Positions 47,839-56,442 of a stretch of 64,000 nucleotides of DNA are shown in pieces; position 1 is the first letter of the stretch; every line of letters starts with the position of its first letter. Where the stretch lies: NCBI RefSeq assembly GCF_003710815.1, contig NZ_RHHP01000002.1, positions 124,001-188,000 of the forward strand. Direction: 5' to 3'. A program made the position numbers and the translations under genes. The DNA comes from Brevibacillus centrosporus. Its GTDB lineage: Bacteria; Bacillota; Bacilli; Brevibacillales; Brevibacillaceae. The notes beneath the pieces were generated by a model. It did no database searches, was not told the origin of the DNA, and was given only the letters and a program-made list of their open reading frames with translations.

Positions 47839-48744
47839 TTACTCCGCTTTCAGGCGAAGCTGACCTGCAATCGTGACATGGGCAGCTCCACCGACGCGAA
47901 TGACCGGCGTTTCCCCTGTCATTTCCACTGTCACATACAAGGTACCCGGACGTTGGATCGCATGCCCTTGCCCCACAACGAGGTGATGCACGCTTCCTTT
48001 TTCCAAAAAGCCTTCCAATACAAAGTAACCTGCCAAAGCTCCATTGGCTGCACCTGTTACGGGATCTTCAGGGATGCCAATTGCCGGAGCGAAATCGCGC
48101 GTGTAGACATCGTAGCCTTGTGGCCCATTCCAAGTGAACAAATGCGTAGTGGTAATTTGGTGTTTCCGATTCAATGCTTCCAGCTCTGGAAACAGCGGTA
48201 CAGCCCGGTCAATCGCCTCATATGTGCGTACCGGAACCAGCAAATGCAATCCCCCAGTGGAAGCCAGCTTCATCGGGTAGCGATCGTCCAGATCTTCCGG
48301 GCGAATGCCTACCATACGTGCTACCTCTGCTTGATCTAGCTCGATCTCACGCACAGATGGCGCAATCTGGGTCATTGTCACTTTTTTTAGCTGTCCGTCC
48401 TCGACGTCAAGGGTCACAGGAATCAACCCGACATTGGTCTCGAATACAATCGGACGTCCCTTCTCCAGCCATCCTCTTTCGGTGGCCAATAGCCAGGTCG
48501 ATCCGACTGTGGCATGGCCGCAAAAATTGATTTCGGTCGTAGGGGTGAAGTAGCGGATACGAAAATCGGCCTCCGGGTGATCACTTGCCATCAAAAAAGC
48601 CGATTCAGGAAGGTTTAGCTCGTTGGCAATCTGCTGCATTTGCTGTACAGTCAACGTATCAGCATCAGGAACAACGCCTGCGGGGTTCCCTGCGAAAGAA
48701 TCTTGCGTAAACGCGTCCACGTGATAGACATTTACCAATTTCAT
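47839..48744 (-). CDS. PhzF-family isomerase/epimerase
   Basis: 301 aa. VDAFTQDSFAGNPAGVV with the conserved NPAGVV, catalytic Glu region LPESAF, FCGHATVGSTW, and AIGIPEDPVTGAANG in the second repeat are typical of PhzF and diaminopimelate-epimerase-fold proteins. Substrate unknown. ATG 48744 follows AAAGGAGAGAG. Divergent from the LysR gene at 48872, which may control it. Confidence 0.9.
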   Translation of the reverse strand: MKLVNVYHVDAFTQDSFAGNPAGVVPDADTLTVQQMQQIANELNLPESAFLMASDHPEADFRIRYFTPTTEINFCGHATVGSTWLLATERGWLEKGRPIVFETNVGLIPVTLDVEDGQLKKVTMTQIAPSVREIELDQAEVARMVGIRPEDLDDRYPMKLASTGGLHLLVPVRTYEAIDRAVPLFPELEALNRKHQITTTHLFTWNGPQGYDVYTRDFAPAIGIPEDPVTGAANGALAGYFVLEGFLEKGSVHHLVVGQGHAIQRPGTLYVTVEMTGETPVIRVGGAAHVTIAGQLRLKAE

Positions 48745-48871
48745 TTTGCTCTCTCCTTTAGAGGTCTCGGATCTGCTTCCTTGTTTATTATCATAATTCT
48801 GCCACAATTCTGTGTAAAATGAGAGTTTCCCATGCTAGACATGACATTTCCTTCATGAAAGGACGAGAGGC

Positions 48872-49750
48872 ATGACCTTGTTTCAAATCGAAGTGCTGGT
48901 AGCGGTTGCAAGCAAAGGTAACTTCACACGGGCAGGTGAGGAGATCGGACTTAGCCAATCGGGGGTGAGTCATACGATCGGTACCTTGGAAAAGGAGCTC
49001 GGCGTCTCCCTGTTTGTGAGGAATCGCACGGGCGTACAGCTTACCGCAGCCGGTGAAGAAATCGTTGCCTCTGCCCGATTGATTTTGCAGCATTCATCAC
49101 GTATCAAAGAAATTGCAGCAAAGTCATCCGGCCTTTTACATACGACGATTCGCATCGGTTCTTTTCCCAGTGCCACGGAGCATTTCGCGCATCCGCTCAT
49201 CCGGGAGCTGGGCAGCCTGTATCCCCACCTGGAAACACGCCTTTTTGAGGAGACCTATCCTGAGATCAAAGAGTGGATTCACTCTGGCGTCATCGATGTG
49301 GGATTTCACATCCTGCCGGAAGAAGGGCTGGAAGGGATTTTACTCAGGAAGGATCCGCTAAAGGCCGTCCTGTCCTCAGAGCATCCGCTGGCCAATGAAA
49401 GAGCGCTCACCTTTGAGCAGCTCGCCGCTGAGCCGTTTATCATGCCCATGGCCGGCTGCGAGGTTCTGCTGCATCAGGAATTTGCCAAAAGAAGCCTAAC
49501 ACCACAGATTAAATACGAGGTCGTCGACAACACGACGATTCTGGCTATGGCAGAAGCCGGCATTGGCGTGACCGTCGTCCCTGAGCTCACGCTGCCCTCT
49601 TTGTTGCCAAACGTGAAAGTGATCGAGCTCTCACCGCCTGTCTATCGGCAAATTGGGCTCGTCGTCCGCTCTCTTGCGGCTTGCTCGCCATCCACCCTGG
49701 CCTTTATGCGGGAGGCTGAGCGATTGCTAAACACCCCTACATCGAAGTAA
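48872..49750 (+). CDS. LysR-family transcriptional regulator
   Basis: 292 aa. N-terminal winged helix (TLFQIEVLVAVASKGNFTRAG, SQSGVSHTIGTLEKELG) and a periplasmic-binding-like effector domain. ATG 48872 follows GAAAGGACGAGAGG. The 127-bp space to divergent phzF contains T-N11-A-like ATAATTCTGCCACAAT repeats where a LysR protein could bind; control of phzF is inferred from layout only. Confidence 0.92.
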   Translation: MTLFQIEVLVAVASKGNFTRAGEEIGLSQSGVSHTIGTLEKELGVSLFVRNRTGVQLTAAGEEIVASARLILQHSSRIKEIAAKSSGLLHTTIRIGSFPSATEHFAHPLIRELGSLYPHLETRLFEETYPEIKEWIHSGVIDVGFHILPEEGLEGILLRKDPLKAVLSSEHPLANERALTFEQLAAEPFIMPMAGCEVLLHQEFAKRSLTPQIKYEVVDNTTILAMAEAGIGVTVVPELTLPSLLPNVKVIELSPPVYRQIGLVVRSLAACSPSTLAFMREAERLLNTPTSK

Positions 49751-49766
49751 AGGACGTGCACCCGCC

Positions 49767-50144
49767 ATGAAAAAATGGACGTACCCGCTACTCGCGCTCA
49801 TGATCGCGAGCGGCGTCGTGCTAGGATTCATCACCCAGACATCGAGCCTCTTGCCGCTGATTAATAACAGCTTTCTGTACGGACTCTTTTTCGTCATCTT
49901 CGGCTGTATCATCCTGGTCATTCGCTCAGGGTTCTTCACCGCTTTCGCACGCGGCTTCCAGCAGTTAAAAGACATGATCTTCCGCAAACCCCGCGTCCTG
50001 GAAAGCGATCTTTATTCGGCAGAGGATGCTTCTTTTCGGCGAAAAAAGGAGGCGATCCTACGAGGCGGAACGTCGCTTTTGCTCGTATCCGGTTTCGGGA
50101 TGATCCTGTTTTCCCTGGTCCTCACTTGCTTCTACTACGTGTAA
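49767..50144 (+). CDS. DUF3899-family membrane protein
   Basis: 125 aa with three hydrophobic segments: 5-30, 37-55 and 100-123. Between them lies a cytoplasmic basic stretch RGFQQLKDMIFRKPRVLESD typical of DUF3899. Function unknown. 16 nt after the LysR stop, so possibly cotranscribed. Confidence 0.75.
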   Translation: MKKWTYPLLALMIASGVVLGFITQTSSLLPLINNSFLYGLFFVIFGCIILVIRSGFFTAFARGFQQLKDMIFRKPRVLESDLYSAEDASFRRKKEAILRGGTSLLLVSGFGMILFSLVLTCFYYV

Positions 50145-50174
50145 CGAAATGGCAGGGCAAGAATTCTTCTATCG

Positions 50175-50216
50175 AAAGCATGACCATGCACATGTAGAAT
50201 AGGTCATGCTTTTTTA
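50175..50216. terminator. Terminator after the DUF3899 gene
   Basis: AAAGCATGACC (50175-50185) pairs with GGTCATGCTTT (50202-50212), followed by TTTT on the plus strand. The last codons and stop of the convergent lipoprotein gene lie inside its arm. Confidence 0.85.
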
Positions 50217-50791
50217 AGTTCAAAAGATGTTGCCTCTACTAACAAGATAACCCTATCATTATTCACAATAAAAAAACTTAGAGGTATGCCAAGTTTTGTA
50301 GAAGAGTCATTGATGACTATGTATTTTACTTTATCATTGATATTTATGTGTAAAGGATCGGGATCTGTTTTAAATAAACGATAAAAAGAGTCTGAGTTAT
50401 AGCATATAAATTCTAGCCTATATATTGGGTTTTTCAGTTCATGTTGATAATCCTTATAGTTTTTAAGTCCTTTTGATGAAAAGAAGTCTTTTTTGATAAT
50501 AAATTCATCACCAATCATTTTTTGCCCTGTTGGATATTCAGAAGCATCATTGTATGAATTTGCAAACCCCAAAAGTTTCTCAACTTTCCAAGTTCCATGG
50601 AAAAAATTTTCAGTTTCACTATCCAAATTTGTCCATACCCCATCACAATATTCATGCTCACTGGTAGTATTTGTTTGAGAAGTTTCTGCACCTTTGGAAA
50701 CAGTTACATTTTCTACGCTATTATTCGAAGTATTACAAGCCGATGATAGCATCAACATTATCGTAATACAAAACATTAACCCTTTTTTCAT
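50204..50791 (-). CDS. AT-rich orphan lipoprotein
   Basis: 195 aa. Lipobox MLSSAC after a hydrophobic n-terminus (MKKGLMFCITIMLM). The mature part is rich in Asn, Ser, Thr, Asp and Tyr and has two further Cys (HEYCDGVW, FICYNSD). I do not recognise a family. ATG 50791 follows AAGGGG. Base composition is clearly more AT-rich than all neighbours, and the codons differ (many AAT, TTT, ATA), suggesting transfer from elsewhere. Confidence 0.75.
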   Translation of the reverse strand: MKKGLMFCITIMLMLSSACNTSNNSVENVTVSKGAETSQTNTTSEHEYCDGVWTNLDSETENFFHGTWKVEKLLGFANSYNDASEYPTGQKMIGDEFIIKKDFFSSKGLKNYKDYQHELKNPIYRLEFICYNSDSFYRLFKTDPDPLHININDKVKYIVINDSSTKLGIPLSFFIVNNDRVILLVEATSFELKKA

Positions 50792-51110
50792 ATTGCATAC
50801 CCCTTTTTTATTTTTTTCTAACCTGCCTCTATAACCACCACACTTTCGCCTGTAACAATTGCTGTATGAGCCAAAAATGAGCAAATGCTGAAGCGTCAGA
50901 ACTACCTTTCCCTTTTCTCCGAATGCTTTTTAAATTGTATTGCCATACGATTTTCTATGCCTAATGTCTTCAATCCTCTGAAATATTAACAAAAAATAGG
51001 GTACGGGAACCATTGCGATTCCGTACCCTATTTGTGTTATGAAATCAATATTTGCGATTCAATAGAGAACGTCTTAGCAGGATCGGAACGTCTCTTTTTT
51101 CGTTGTATCC
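50792..51110. other. AT-rich non-coding stretch
   Basis: 319 bp between the orphan lipoprotein and oppF. Apart from the opp terminator (50994-51033) no supported gene is seen; 50800-50990 shares the AT-rich character of the lipoprotein gene and probably carries its promoter. Confidence 0.6.
50994..51033 (-). terminator. Terminator of the ansA-opp operon
   Basis: AAATAGGGTACGG (50994-51006) pairs exactly with CCGTACCCTATTT (51021-51033); T-rich on the minus strand. Confidence 0.92.
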
Positions 51111-52061
51111 TTACCCCTCAAACAAATGACAAGCGACCCAGTGGCCCGCCTCCGCTTCCTTCCAGATCGGCTCCGCCTGTGCGCATCGCTCCATTGCCGC
51201 CGGGCATCTCGTCCGAAATCCGCATCCGCTCGGTTTGTTGGCAGGGCTCGGCAAATCCCCTTGCAAAACGATTCGCTCCCTTTTGATCGTGGGATCAGGC
51301 ACGGGTACAGAGGAAAGCAGAGCTTGGGTATACGGATGCAGCGGTCGCGCATACAAGGCATCGCTTGCAGCGAGCTCTACCATTTTCCCCAGGTACATGA
51401 CTCCGATGCGGTCCGAGATATGCTTCACCATCGACAAATCATGGGCGATGAACAAATAGGTCAAGCCCCGGTCACGCTGCAAATCCTCCAGCAAATTGAC
51501 GACCTGTGCCTGAATGGATACATCGAGCGCCGAGATCGGCTCGTCCGCAATGATGAATTCCGGTTCCACCGCGAGCGCTCTCGCAATGCCGATACGCTGC
51601 CGCTGTCCGCCGCTGAATTCATGAGGAAACCGCTGCGCATGCTCCTTGTGCAAGCCTACGAGAGACAACAGCTCGGCTACCCGCTCCCGGCGCATCCCTT
51701 TGGATAGTCTGTGGATATCCAGCCCTTCCGCAATGATGTCTTCCACAGTCATACGTGGATTCAAGCTGGCCTGCGGGTCCTGAAAAATCATTTGAACGTC
51801 GCGGTTGAACTGTCCGACTTCCTTCCCGCGAAGCTGATGTACGTCTTTTCCTTTGAAAAGCACTTCTCCGCCCGTATTTTCATAGAGCCGGATAATCGTG
51901 CGGCCAAGCGTCGATTTGCCGCAGCCACTCTCGCCTACCAGCCCTAAGGTCTCTCCCTTTTGAATCGTAAAGGAGACACCATCTACGGCTTTCAGCTCAA
52001 AATCGCCACCGATGGAAAAATACTTTTTCAAATCGCGAACTTCAACTAATGCGTCCGTCAT
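51111..52061 (-). CDS. oppF: Oligopeptide ABC transporter ATP-binding protein OppF
   Basis: 316 aa. Walker [11 protein letters not shown]-loop [12 protein letters not shown], signature [15 protein letters not shown], Walker [13 protein letters not shown]. The C-terminal Opp/Dpp extension carries the Cys motif CGFRTRCP...C...C thought to hold an Fe-S or metal site. Start ATG 52061 overlaps the oppD stop by 4 nt. Last gene of the operon. Confidence 0.95.
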   Translation of the reverse strand: MTDALVEVRDLKKYFSIGGDFELKAVDGVSFTIQKGETLGLVGESGCGKSTLGRTIIRLYENTGGEVLFKGKDVHQLRGKEVGQFNRDVQMIFQDPQASLNPRMTVEDIIAEGLDIHRLSKGMRRERVAELLSLVGLHKEHAQRFPHEFSGGQRQRIGIARALAVEPEFIIADEPISALDVSIQAQVVNLLEDLQRDRGLTYLFIAHDLSMVKHISDRIGVMYLGKMVELAASDALYARPLHPYTQALLSSVPVPDPTIKRERIVLQGDLPSPANKPSGCGFRTRCPAAMERCAQAEPIWKEAEAGHWVACHLFEG

Positions 52062-53080
52062 ACTCCTTGCCTCCCTGCTGCAACCAGCTCATCGATGCGC
52101 GGCGCTCGTGAATCATGCAGCCAGCATGCTGCTCTGTGATTTCCGCCAAAATCCGTCGCTGCCGGCATCTGCTGATCGCAAATTTCCATTGCAAAGTCAC
52201 AGCGAGCTGCAAACGGACAGCCTTTTGGCGGATTGAACAGGTCTGGCGGGGTGCCATCGATCGGAACCAACCGCTGTTTTTCCCCTTCATCCAGCCGGGG
52301 CAGCGACCTCATCAATCCCCATGTATACGGATGGCGCGGATTGGCGAAAACATCTTCCACCGAGCCCGTCTCTACCACGATTCCCGCGTACATGACAACC
52401 ATGCGATGCGCAATTTCTGCGACAACCCCCAGGTCGTGCGTGATGATGACGACGGACAGCTCCTGCTCCTCCTGCAATCTGTGCAGCAGATCCAGAATCT
52501 GCGCCTGAATGGTCACGTCCAAAGCAGTGGTCGGCTCGTCGGCGATCACGAGCTTTGGCTGACACGCGAGTGCAATGGCGATGACGACCCGCTGGCGCAT
52601 CCCGCCACTAAATTGGTGCGGGTACTGGTCTACTCGATCCTCAGGGTCAGGAATGCCGACAAGCCGCAGCATTTCAATCGCCCGCTTCCGTGCTTCCTCT
52701 CTCGTTACCTTTTGACTGCGAACAAAGCCCTCTACAATCTGGGCGCCTACTTTCATCGTCGGATTCAGCGCGGTCATCGGGTCCTGGAACACCATGCCGA
52801 TCTCGGAGCCGCGAATTTTGAGGAGTTCGCTTTTCGGAAGCTGGCTGATTTCCCGGCCCTCAAAGACGACCTTTCCACCAACGATCTTGCCTGGCGGATT
52901 TGGAATCAGACCCATGATGGCCTGCGCAGTCACGCTTTTGCCACAGCCGCTCTCCCCTACGATCGCAACGGTTTCCCCTTTATCCACGTGGAAGCTGACG
53001 CCGCGAACCGCCTGCACTTCTCCGCCGTACGTTTTAAAATTCACCTTTAGATCATCTATCTCAAGCAAATGCTTCGTCAT
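52058..53080 (-). CDS. oppD: Oligopeptide ABC transporter ATP-binding protein OppD
   Basis: 340 aa. Walker [22 protein letters not shown], signature [15 protein letters not shown], Walker [13 protein letters not shown] and the C-terminal motif [15 protein letters not shown]. Partner of OppF. ATG 53080, 18 nt after oppC. Confidence 0.95.
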   Translation of the reverse strand: MTKHLLEIDDLKVNFKTYGGEVQAVRGVSFHVDKGETVAIVGESGCGKSVTAQAIMGLIPNPPGKIVGGKVVFEGREISQLPKSELLKIRGSEIGMVFQDPMTALNPTMKVGAQIVEGFVRSQKVTREEARKRAIEMLRLVGIPDPEDRVDQYPHQFSGGMRQRVVIAIALACQPKLVIADEPTTALDVTIQAQILDLLHRLQEEQELSVVIITHDLGVVAEIAHRMVVMYAGIVVETGSVEDVFANPRHPYTWGLMRSLPRLDEGEKQRLVPIDGTPPDLFNPPKGCPFAARCDFAMEICDQQMPAATDFGGNHRAACWLHDSRAPRIDELVAAGRQGV

Positions 53081-53098
53081 CGCAAAGGCCCCCCATTC

Positions 53099-54040
53099 CT
53101 AATCGCGCAAACGTGGATCGAGCGCGTCCTGCAAGCCGTCCCCAAATACGTTGAAAGCGAACATCGTCAGCGAGATCATCAACGCCGGGAAGAACAGCCG
53201 CCACCAGTCTCCAGTCAAAATAACGCCTAAGCCGTCGTTTGTCATCGTCCCCCAGCTAGCTACCGGAGCCTGTACGCCCAAGCCCAAAAAGCTCAGGAAC
53301 GATTCGGCAAAAATCGCCGACGGAATGGTAAAGGTCAGATTGACAATGATGACGCCGAATGTGTTCGGAATCAGGTGCTTCAAAAGGATACGGGAAAATT
53401 TGGCGCCCAATACCTGTGCTGCCAGGATGAACTCTTGGTTCTTCAGCTGCAGAATTTGCCCGCGCACGAGCCTCGCCATGCCTACCCAGCCCGTCGCAGA
53501 GAGCGCGATGATAATCGTCAAGAGCCCCGGCTCCATCACGACCATGAGCAGGATCACGACAAGCAAATACGGCAAGCCATACAAAATCTCAATGACCCGC
53601 ATGATGATGGTATCGATCCGCTCTCCACGCTTGCCGCGTCCAGCCATGTAGCCGGCAATGCCCCCGACGGCCACTCCGATGATCAAGTCGATGAGGGCTG
53701 CGACTACACCAATGGTCAGCGAGATGCGCGCTCCGTACCAGGTACGCGCGAACATATCACGTCCGAGCTCGTCCGTACCAAACCAATGCTCCGAGGATAG
53801 CTCCTGATTTTTCATCAGAAGACTTTGATCCGAATAGCTGTACGGCACCAGATTGGGGCCGATAATCGCCATCGCAATGAGCACCACGATGATGACAAGC
53901 CCCAGCATCGCCAGCTTGTTTTTCACCAGCTTGCGGATGACTTGCTGCCCAAATGAAAGACTCGGCCTCGAAATCGCTTGGGCCTGTGCGTTCTTGGACA
54001 ACGGGCGAAATAAAGGGTCTATTCTTTGTTCCATCGCCAC
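53099..54040 (-). CDS. oppC: Oligopeptide ABC transporter permease OppC
   Basis: 313 aa, N-terminal oppC-type region and six transmembrane segments. The coupling (EAA-like) loop reads AAQVLGAKFSRILLKHLIPN; the conserved HWFGTDELGRDMFAR precedes the permease core. GTG 54040 (GGAGAGA at 9 nt) is used; ATG 54034 is nearly as good. Confidence 0.95.
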   Translation of the reverse strand: MAMEQRIDPLFRPLSKNAQAQAISRPSLSFGQQVIRKLVKNKLAMLGLVIIVVLIAMAIIGPNLVPYSYSDQSLLMKNQELSSEHWFGTDELGRDMFARTWYGARISLTIGVVAALIDLIIGVAVGGIAGYMAGRGKRGERIDTIIMRVIEILYGLPYLLVVILLMVVMEPGLLTIIIALSATGWVGMARLVRGQILQLKNQEFILAAQVLGAKFSRILLKHLIPNTFGVIIVNLTFTIPSAIFAESFLSFLGLGVQAPVASWGTMTNDGLGVILTGDWWRLFFPALMISLTMFAFNVFGDGLQDALDPRLRD

Positions 54041-54043
54041 TGT

Positions 54044-54976
54044 TTATCTCTCCTTGTTGGTCAACTTGATCCGCGGGTCAATCAGCGTATACGCGATATC
54101 GATGAGGAAGATGGTCACGATCAGGATCGCGCTGTAAAAAATCGTCGTGCCCAAAATGACGGGGTAATCCCGGTTGAAAATACCGTCTACGAAATACTTT
54201 CCGATGCCCGGAATCGCAAAAATCTTCTCTACCACAAACGTCCCGGTAATCAAAGAAGCGATCAGTGGTCCTAGAAACGTGACGACAGGTAGAATCGCGT
54301 TGCGGATGCCGTGCCGGATAACGATCAGGAACGTAGGTATCCCTTTTGCCTCTGCGGTCCGGATGTAGTTCTGGTTCATCACTTCAATCATGCTGGCACG
54401 CATATAGCGAGTGATAACCGCGACGGGTCCAAATGCGAGAGCCAGGGAGGGTAGCACCGTATGCATCCACGTACCCCAGGTTGCGACCGGAAAGATCGTC
54501 AGCTTGATTGCGAAAAAATTGATCAAGAGAGGCGCCATGATGAAGCTGGGAACGGCTACCCCCAGAACGGCCAGGGCCATCGCGATGTAATCAAGCGGCT
54601 TGTTGCGGTTTAGGGCAGCGATGATTCCAAAGGTGATGCCCAGAATAAGCGCTATCACAATAGCTTGGGCTCCCAGCCAAGCGGAGGCACCGAAACCGTC
54701 TGCGATCATATCGTTCACACCGCGTGAATCGGATTTGATCGATGGCCCCAAATCGAGCATGACCAGGTTTTTTAAATACAGCACATACTGTACGGGCAAT
54801 GGCTCATCCAGATGGTATTTCGCCCGCAAATTGGCGAGAATTTGCTCCGGCAGCTGATCGGACTCGGAGGCAAACGGATTGCCTGGGATGGCATGCATCA
54901 GAGAAAATGTCAGCGTCACGATGATCCACAGGGTGACCAGCATCATCAGCACGCGTTTGACCAGAAAGTTGGACAC
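54044..54976 (-). CDS. oppB: Oligopeptide ABC transporter permease OppB
   Basis: 310 aa, six transmembrane segments; PGNPF after the first, coupling loop RTAEAKGIPTFLIVIRHGIRN, end DPRIKL. GTG 54976 follows AGGAGG by 8 nt. OppC follows after 3 nt. Confidence 0.95.
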   Translation of the reverse strand: MSNFLVKRVLMMLVTLWIIVTLTFSLMHAIPGNPFASESDQLPEQILANLRAKYHLDEPLPVQYVLYLKNLVMLDLGPSIKSDSRGVNDMIADGFGASAWLGAQAIVIALILGITFGIIAALNRNKPLDYIAMALAVLGVAVPSFIMAPLLINFFAIKLTIFPVATWGTWMHTVLPSLALAFGPVAVITRYMRASMIEVMNQNYIRTAEAKGIPTFLIVIRHGIRNAILPVVTFLGPLIASLITGTFVVEKIFAIPGIGKYFVDGIFNRDYPVILGTTIFYSAILIVTIFLIDIAYTLIDPRIKLTNKER

Positions 54977-54993
54977 AGGTAGCGCCTCCTTGT

Positions 54994-56424
54994 TTATTTG
55001 GCAAGCTCTGCGATGGCATTTGCGTAAATCCCCATCGCACGCAGCAAATCGTTGATGTCGGCATATTCGTCTGTGAGGTGTGCCATGGATTCCTTGCCAG
55101 GGAAAAGCGGTCCGAATGCGACACCTTCGCTCATAATCTTGGCGTAGGTGGCTCCTCCCGAAGACAGCAGATGGGCCGGCAAGCCTGTATGCTCCTCGTA
55201 GACGCGTGACAGCGTCTGGATGACAGGACGATCCTTTGGCACATAGTGCGATTTGGAGGTACGCAGATTGGAAATCGTCCAGCCGAGCTCATCGACTCTT
55301 TGCGTCAGCTTTTCCACGTACTCTTCACAGGAGACCGTAGCGGGATAACGGATATTGAGCCGCACACTCCCTCCCTCCAAGCGATCGTACCTCAAGATAC
55401 CTGCATTGACCGTCAGCTTCCCTGACACTTCATCCTCACAGGCCACATGCAGCCGCTCGCCATAAAAATCTTCGTGCAGTACTTCGCCAAGCAGCGATAA
55501 GAATGAATAATCGGAAGCTTCAAAATCCAAAGAGAGCAAAAACGCAGCAAGCAGTGTGCCAGCATTCACCCCATTTTGCGGGACCATGCCATGTGCAGGT
55601 TTGCCGTGGAGGACAAATGTGAGATCACCAGCCTTAGTGATCTCAAGTTCCCCTGTCGTTGCCTGCGCCTCCAAAAACGCTTCCCAGCCGCTCTTCACTT
55701 CTCGCTGCCATTCTGGGCTTGTCTTTTGCGGTGCTTTTACAGCTGCCCTCGCCAATTCCGGTACGCTGTTTCCTTGATCGCCCGATAGAAAGGACAGCAG
55801 CTGAAAGCATGCATCAGCGTTAGAGCTCACTTGGACTGGAAGCGCCAAGGTTGGATTGATCTGACCTTTTTCCGCATGTGTCATGGGAAAGGATGAATCC
55901 GGCGAAAACCCGATTTGCGGGACTTTATCGTGCAGGGCGAAGTGCTTCATGCACAGCCAGCCGCTCTCTTCGTCCCCTCCGATGATCAGCCGGACTTTTT
56001 TGGTTAGCGCGAGGCCTGAGTCCTTCACCATTTTCAAGGCGTAGTAAGCGGCTAGAGCTGGCCCTTTGTCATCGATCGCGCCTCGTGCGTAAATCCTGCC
56101 TCCTCGAACATTCGGTTCGAAGGGAGGAGTCGTCCAGCCCTCACCTACAGTGACAACATCAACATGGACGAGCACCCCAATTTCTTCTTCTCCTTCTCCG
56201 TATTCAATGACACCGGCATACCCGTCCACATTTCTCGTATGAAAGCCATCGGACTCGCCGCGGGCCAGCATGTATTCCAGCGCCGCAGCGACTCCTTCTC
56301 CAAATGGCTTGCCCTCGGCGGCTGTGCTCATATCCTCGATGCTGTTAATGGACAAAAACGAGTGCAGCTCTTTCACGAAACCATCCCGATGAAGCAGTGC
56401 CTGCTGTTGCCAATAATCCTTCAT
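54994..56424 (-). CDS. pepV: Dipeptidase PepV (M20 family)
   Basis: 476 aa zinc aminopeptidase cleaving dipeptides. Metal and catalytic residues: HVDVVTVGEGW (metal His, catalytic Asp), GRGAIDDKGP-like ARGAIDDKGP, GGDEESGW (catalytic Glu), and His in GGATYAKI/ PLFPGKES region. ATG 56424 (MKDYWQQQ) has GGAGG 7 nt before. Lying between the regulator and oppB, it should process imported peptides. Confidence 0.93.
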   Translation of the reverse strand: MKDYWQQQALLHRDGFVKELHSFLSINSIEDMSTAAEGKPFGEGVAAALEYMLARGESDGFHTRNVDGYAGVIEYGEGEEEIGVLVHVDVVTVGEGWTTPPFEPNVRGGRIYARGAIDDKGPALAAYYALKMVKDSGLALTKKVRLIIGGDEESGWLCMKHFALHDKVPQIGFSPDSSFPMTHAEKGQINPTLALPVQVSSNADACFQLLSFLSGDQGNSVPELARAAVKAPQKTSPEWQREVKSGWEAFLEAQATTGELEITKAGDLTFVLHGKPAHGMVPQNGVNAGTLLAAFLLSLDFEASDYSFLSLLGEVLHEDFYGERLHVACEDEVSGKLTVNAGILRYDRLEGGSVRLNIRYPATVSCEEYVEKLTQRVDELGWTISNLRTSKSHYVPKDRPVIQTLSRVYEEHTGLPAHLLSSGGATYAKIMSEGVAFGPLFPGKESMAHLTDEYADINDLLRAMGIYANAIAELAK

Positions 56425-56442
56425 ATAGTAGCCTCCATTCAC

